Assembly: GCA_015180985.1 (NCBI GenBank)
Contig: CP054185.1
Location: forward strand, 620,001 to 684,000
DNA from: Flammeovirgaceae bacterium
Lineage (GTDB): Bacteria > Bacteroidota > Bacteroidia > Cytophagales > Cyclobacteriaceae
Direction: 5' to 3'
Length of the DNA: 64,000 bases
Shown here: piece by piece, positions 60,294 to 64,000 of the stretch
How positions within the stretch are numbered: the first letter of the stretch is position 1
Layout of the letters: the number at the start of each line of letters is the position of its first letter
Program-made: the position numbers and the translations under genes
The notes under the pieces: generated by a model
What the model saw: only the letters and a program-made list of their open reading frames with translations
Databases searched by the model: none
What the model was told of the DNA's origin: nothing

Positions 60294-60805
60294 ATAATTT
60301 GTTTCTCCATAATCATAAATTCCAGCGGTTGCTTCGGAAAGCCAAACCGGGGGTCGGTGAAAGCAAAGGGTTTACGCTTGCCCGTATCATAATAACCGTG
60401 GCGCACATACCAATCGATCAGCTCTTTTCGTACCGTCAGTACATTCATAAAAATGGTTTTGCACTTTTGTTTTCGGGCTTCGTCCTCCGATGCTTTCAAT
60501 AATGCTTTACCGATGCCTTTGCCTTGTATGGTGGGGTTAACCGTAAGCATGCCCAGGTAAAGTTTATCGCCTTCTTTGCGCAACTCCACACAGCCGATGA
60601 TACTTCCGCTATCAACGTATTTAAGAATTACACTTCCTGGTGTTTCAATTACAGCTTTCAATAACTCGGCATCGGTGCGGGAGCCATCAATCAAATCGGC
60701 TTCGGTGGTCCAGCCCTGCCGGCCGGTATCGCCCCGGTAAGCGGAATTAACTAATTTACTGAGTTCGGATGCGTCTTCGGGTAATGCAGGCAATATATCA
60801 GCCAT
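60290..60805 (-). CDS. GNAT N-acetyltransferase
   Basis: A 171-residue acetyltransferase. The acetyl-CoA motif reads LTVNPTIQGKGIGKALL (Q-x-x-G-x-G), followed by VLTVRKELIDWYVRHGY. It starts upstream of the serine hydrolase gene and overlaps it by 4 bases, so they are co-expressed. The substrate is unknown. Confidence 0.93.
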   Translation of the reverse strand: MADILPALPEDASELSKLVNSAYRGDTGRQGWTTEADLIDGSRTDAELLKAVIETPGSVILKYVDSGSIIGCVELRKEGDKLYLGMLTVNPTIQGKGIGKALLKASEDEARKQKCKTIFMNVLTVRKELIDWYVRHGYYDTGKRKPFAFTDPRFGFPKQPLEFMIMEKQII

Positions 60806-60959
60806 GGAAGTAGGATAGCGGCTACGAATATAGGCAACTTATTTGTGCAGGAAAGCAGGGTTTAGTGCCGTTCGACTTTATAAAATCGTCCTCCCAGCTT
60901 ATAAAAACAGTCGTAGTTTCGGGGTTCATGCCTTTTTCTTTGGACAAAAAAGAAAAACT

Positions 60960-62183
60960 ATGGAAACAACATTCACCCCATCAACCCGCAGGCATTCCTT
61001 CGCTGACGCTTCGGCACGCAGGCACGACCTCGACTGGCTCCGGATCATCGCCATTTTAATCTTGCTTTTCTTCCATACCGGCATGTGGTTCGTGCCGTGG
61101 GATTGGCACGTAAAGAACAACGAACTTAGCGGCAGCTTTCGCTACTGGATGGTGTGGCTGCACTTCTGGCGTATGCCGCTGTTGTTGTTTATTTCGGGTG
61201 CAGGTACCTATATGGCGCTCGGCAAACGCTCCATTAAACAATATGCCGGTGAGCGCTTTCGCAGGCTGTTCGTACCGCTGGTATTCGGCATTTTTGTGGT
61301 GGTGCCGCCACAGATTTACTATGAACATATTTTGAAGTACGGAAGCTATTGGGATTTCTATAAAACCGTTTTCAATTTCGTGCCATACCCCGAAGGAAGT
61401 TTCAGCTGGCACCACCTGTGGTTCATTTTGTACCTGTTGTTGTATTCGTTACTGCTCATTCCGTTTTTCAAGTTTATCCGTTCAGAGCGTTCAGCCGATT
61501 TTAAAATTAAAGTAAGCCGTTGGCTGTCAAGCCCTGCCGGCATGCTGTTGATACCTTCCGTTATCATCATCTTTACTCAAGCAATTTTGCGTCCGTACTT
61601 TCCCGAAGAAACACACGACCTCACCGACCTGGGCTTTTTTGTTTTCTACATGTGTTTCTTCTTTTTCGGAGTATTGTTCTATTCCGACAGGAATCTTTGG
61701 TTAGCTATCGGACAAAACCGAAAGCACTTGCTGGTAGCCGCCTTGTTTGTGCTGATTCCTTTTTACCTCCTGTATTTTCATTTCAGGGGTATTATGAATT
61801 TTCCATGGCCGGAGGATACCATCGAAACGCTTTTTGATATTAGCGGTATGTTCATGAGCTGGTTTACCGTGCTTACGGTAATTGCCTACGGACAACATTA
61901 CCTGAACAAACCGCACCCGTGGATCAGCAAACTGAATGAAGGATTATATCCATTCTACATTCTTCATCAAACGGTAATCATTGCCATTGGGTATTATATC
62001 TGTCAGTTGGAGTGGAGCATTGCCGCCAAGTATTGGTCGATTGCTTTGCTTACACTGATCAGTTGTGTTGGATTTTATTTGGTTTTGATTCGTCCGTTTA
62101 ATACGATGCGCTTCTTGTTTGGGATGAAACCAAAAAAGAGGTCTGGTGTAAAACAGTTGGAAGAAATTAAGAAAGCCGCTTAA
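60960..62183 (+). CDS. Acyltransferase family 3 membrane protein
   Basis: A 407-residue protein. I chose the ATG at 60960; the 120-codon upstream extension lacks family character. It has about ten hydrophobic segments and the family motif DLDWLRIIAILILLFFHTGM with the catalytic His. The layout resembles OpgC-like or O-antigen O-acyltransferases that move acyl groups across the membrane to extracytoplasmic sugars. The substrate is unknown. Confidence 0.92.
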   Translation: METTFTPSTRRHSFADASARRHDLDWLRIIAILILLFFHTGMWFVPWDWHVKNNELSGSFRYWMVWLHFWRMPLLLFISGAGTYMALGKRSIKQYAGERFRRLFVPLVFGIFVVVPPQIYYEHILKYGSYWDFYKTVFNFVPYPEGSFSWHHLWFILYLLLYSLLLIPFFKFIRSERSADFKIKVSRWLSSPAGMLLIPSVIIIFTQAILRPYFPEETHDLTDLGFFVFYMCFFFFGVLFYSDRNLWLAIGQNRKHLLVAALFVLIPFYLLYFHFRGIMNFPWPEDTIETLFDISGMFMSWFTVLTVIAYGQHYLNKPHPWISKLNEGLYPFYILHQTVIIAIGYYICQLEWSIAAKYWSIALLTLISCVGFYLVLIRPFNTMRFLFGMKPKKRSGVKQLEEIKKAA

Positions 62184-62194
62184 TTCCACGCACC

Positions 62195-63352
62195 ATGAAA
62201 AAGAAAATTGCATATGCAGTAATAATCCTGGCAGTGTTAAGCATTGCCTTTGCTTCGTGCAGCACCAAAACCTATATGGGCCGGTGGATGAAATGGCGTG
62301 CATCCGACATACTTGATCATGAAAAATTCCCTAACCATCCGTTTGATGCTTCTCCTCATCCTTTTTCATTCATCGAAGCAACGGATAGCAGGCTGACTGA
62401 TTTGATGATTGAAACTAAAAAAGGTAAAGCTACACTGAAAAGGGTTCTGGAATCCTCGGAAACAACAGCTTTCCTGCTTATTAAAAATGATTCATTGCTG
62501 TATGAGGGCTATTTTAACAAATATTCACGCGAATCTATTAACACTTCGTTTTCAGTTGGTAAATCCATTACCTCATTACTGTTAGGTAAGGCAATGGATG
62601 ATGGACTGATCGAATCGTTAACCGATCCGGTTACCCGGTACCTTCCGCAACTTGCCCAACAGGATGCGCGCTACCAGAAACTAACACTATTACATTTATT
62701 GAATATGCGCAGCGGCATCCAGTTTAAGGATCATGATTTGCCTTGGGGCGATAAGCCGAAGGCATACTACCACCCTCGTTTGCGCGAACGTATTTATGAA
62801 TTGCCAATAAAAGCTGAACCGGGCACTGCATTTAAATACAATTCCTATAATCCGATAGTTATCGGCATGGTGTTGGAAAAAACTTGCGGGCAGTCTCCGG
62901 CCGAATACTTTGAAAGGAACATCTGGAACAAGCTGGGCATGGAGTACAGTGGTTCATGGAGTATGGATAGTGACGAGTCGCGCATGATGAAAATGGAAAG
63001 CGGACTAAACCTTCGCGCAATTGATTTTGCCAAATTCGGCCGCCTGGTACTGAATAAAGGAAAGTGGAATGATGAACAGGTTATTTCCGAAAAATGGATT
63101 GAGGCAAGCACTGCAGTTTCACTGGAAAATCATGTTCCGGAATTTGGTAATGAGATTCACTACGAGAAATTCTGGTGGCTGCACAGCAAAGACCAAAAGC
63201 ATGCCTACATCATTTCAGGCTGGGGCCACCTGGGGCAGTACTTGTATATTTTTCCGGATGAGAAAATTATTATTGTTCGCATGGGAAAAGATATAGGTCG
63301 TGTTGGGAGTTGGAAAAATATTTTTCTTCAGGTCGCGGATGCTGTTAGATAA
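62195..63352 (+). CDS. Lipoprotein serine hydrolase, beta-lactamase fold
   Basis: A 385-residue lipoprotein (lipobox AFASC). The S-x-x-K motif is SFSVGKSITS, Y-x-N reads YNSYNPIVIG, and the last motif lies in SGWGHLGQYLYI. It belongs to the class-C beta-lactamase-like esterase group (COG1680). It begins 11 bases after the acyltransferase gene, so the two may be one operon with a shared envelope substrate. Confidence 0.92.
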   Translation: MKKKIAYAVIILAVLSIAFASCSTKTYMGRWMKWRASDILDHEKFPNHPFDASPHPFSFIEATDSRLTDLMIETKKGKATLKRVLESSETTAFLLIKNDSLLYEGYFNKYSRESINTSFSVGKSITSLLLGKAMDDGLIESLTDPVTRYLPQLAQQDARYQKLTLLHLLNMRSGIQFKDHDLPWGDKPKAYYHPRLRERIYELPIKAEPGTAFKYNSYNPIVIGMVLEKTCGQSPAEYFERNIWNKLGMEYSGSWSMDSDESRMMKMESGLNLRAIDFAKFGRLVLNKGKWNDEQVISEKWIEASTAVSLENHVPEFGNEIHYEKFWWLHSKDQKHAYIISGWGHLGQYLYIFPDEKIIIVRMGKDIGRVGSWKNIFLQVADAVR

Positions 63353-63412
63353 TTTTTTGAGATTTATGAGCTAGCCGTTTATGTGTAAGAAATTCTTTAT
63401 CTTCATAGCCTT

Positions 63413-64000
63413 ATGAAGAAATTTCAATTAGGTGTAATTGCCTTGGTGATATGCACGGCATGCAGCGAATCACCGAAAGAACCCATCGTATGGAAATCCA
63501 TCGAAAAAGATTTGCAGGCTCAGTTTATCCTGGCGCAGGATGGCGATGTAATTGAACTGCCCGAGGGCAACTTTATGTTTACCCGCACCTTGAGCATGGA
63601 CGGGAAATCGAACATCACTATTCGCGGAAAAGGCATGGACAAAACCGTTTTGTCGTGGAAAAATCAAACCGAAGGCGCGCAAGGTTTGCAAATCAGCAAC
63701 GGAAAAAATATTGTGCTTGAAGATTTTTCAGTAGAGGATGCCAAAGGCGACAACCTGAAAGTGAACGACACGAATGGGATTACGTTGCGAAGAATCCGTT
63801 CCGTGTGGGCCGATGGCCCCAAAACTGAAAATGGTGCTTACGCACTTTACCCGGTGTTGTGTAAACATGTGCTGATGGAAGAGTGTATAGCCATGGGTTC
63901 ATCCGATGCCGGCATTTATGTGGGGCAATCCGATTCGGTCATCATCCGCAACAACAAAGCCTACTGGAACGTTGCCGGCATCGAAAGCGAAAACTCCAAG
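63413..64000 (+). CDS. Parallel beta-helix lipoprotein, partial
   Basis: The gene is cut by the right edge after 196 codons. The start gives a lipoprotein signal (VIALVICTACSES). The visible part has right-handed beta-helix coils (ITIRGKGMDKTVLSW, NIVLEDFSVEDAKG, GITLRRIRSVWADG, HVLMEECIAMGSSDAG, SVIIRNNKAYWN). Such proteins are often polysaccharide lyases, epimerases or surface proteins. Activity cannot be judged from this part. Confidence 0.88.
   Translation, partial: MKKFQLGVIALVICTACSESPKEPIVWKSIEKDLQAQFILAQDGDVIELPEGNFMFTRTLSMDGKSNITIRGKGMDKTVLSWKNQTEGAQGLQISNGKNIVLEDFSVEDAKGDNLKVNDTNGITLRRIRSVWADGPKTENGAYALYPVLCKHVLMEECIAMGSSDAGIYVGQSDSVIIRNNKAYWNVAGIESENSK

Noticed and set aside
1-64000. 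CRISPR arrays, rRNA and complete tRNA genes, intact insertion sequences
   Set aside because: None was recognised anywhere in the window.

Overview
The window looks like the chromosome of a member of the Bacteroidota, most likely order Cytophagales. The signs are DUF4254, DUF4270 and DUF3307 proteins, a small GT5-type starch synthase, a Bacteroidota-style thiamine pyrophosphokinase, A-rich leaders in place of Shine-Dalgarno sites, and several promoters of the Bacteroidota type (TTG, 19-21 bases, TAnnTTTG). No rRNA, tRNA, CRISPR array or intact insertion sequence was seen.

Left part (1-18,400): accessory DNA. Bases 1-7,729 are visibly A+T-rich and hold a defence-like block. An Eco57I-type adenine methyltransferase (cut by the left edge) and a PLD-nuclease/SNF2-helicase fusion lie 3 bases apart on the minus strand. 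A DUF262/DUF1524 (GmrSD-like) nuclease faces away from them. Bases 7,909-18,191 hold 18 tightly packed plus-strand genes that resemble the structural and lysis genes of a small tailless, membrane-containing phage. They include a stack of small beta-rich proteins (one fits a jelly-roll capsid protein), several single-pass membrane proteins with very basic tails, a transglutaminase-like cysteine protein, an LEA14-like protein, and a membrane-anchored protein with one annexin-like repeat. They also include a membrane-anchored peptidoglycan-binding protein, a GH108 muramidase with an EF-hand-like loop, an L,D-transpeptidase-like enzyme, a protein with exact 57-residue repeats, and two DNA-binding regulators. 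No terminase, packaging ATPase, portal, tail, Rep or integrase gene is visible. This cassette is the best candidate here for a poorly described system.

Right part (18,400-64,000): ordinary chromosome. It begins with a decayed paralogue of a gene found intact 9 kb downstream, then a tripartite RND efflux operon, a PAP2 phosphatase and an MFS transporter. A housekeeping stretch follows: HisC-like aminotransferase, fRMsr, ribD, prmC, a thiamine pyrophosphokinase gene broken by an in-frame amber codon, GT9, a saccharopine-dehydrogenase-like protein, gltX, glnS, ridA, mazEF and glmS. Then come a DUF4270 lipoprotein, a short starch synthase, a YbhN-like protein, a zinc metallopeptidase, an acyl-CoA dehydrogenase, an M28 peptidase, an AraC regulator and a prolidase. 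Three serine hydrolases of the beta-lactamase fold, a GNAT and an acyltransferase follow, and a beta-helix lipoprotein is cut by the right edge.

Functions rest on motifs read by eye. No database search or structure prediction was run.
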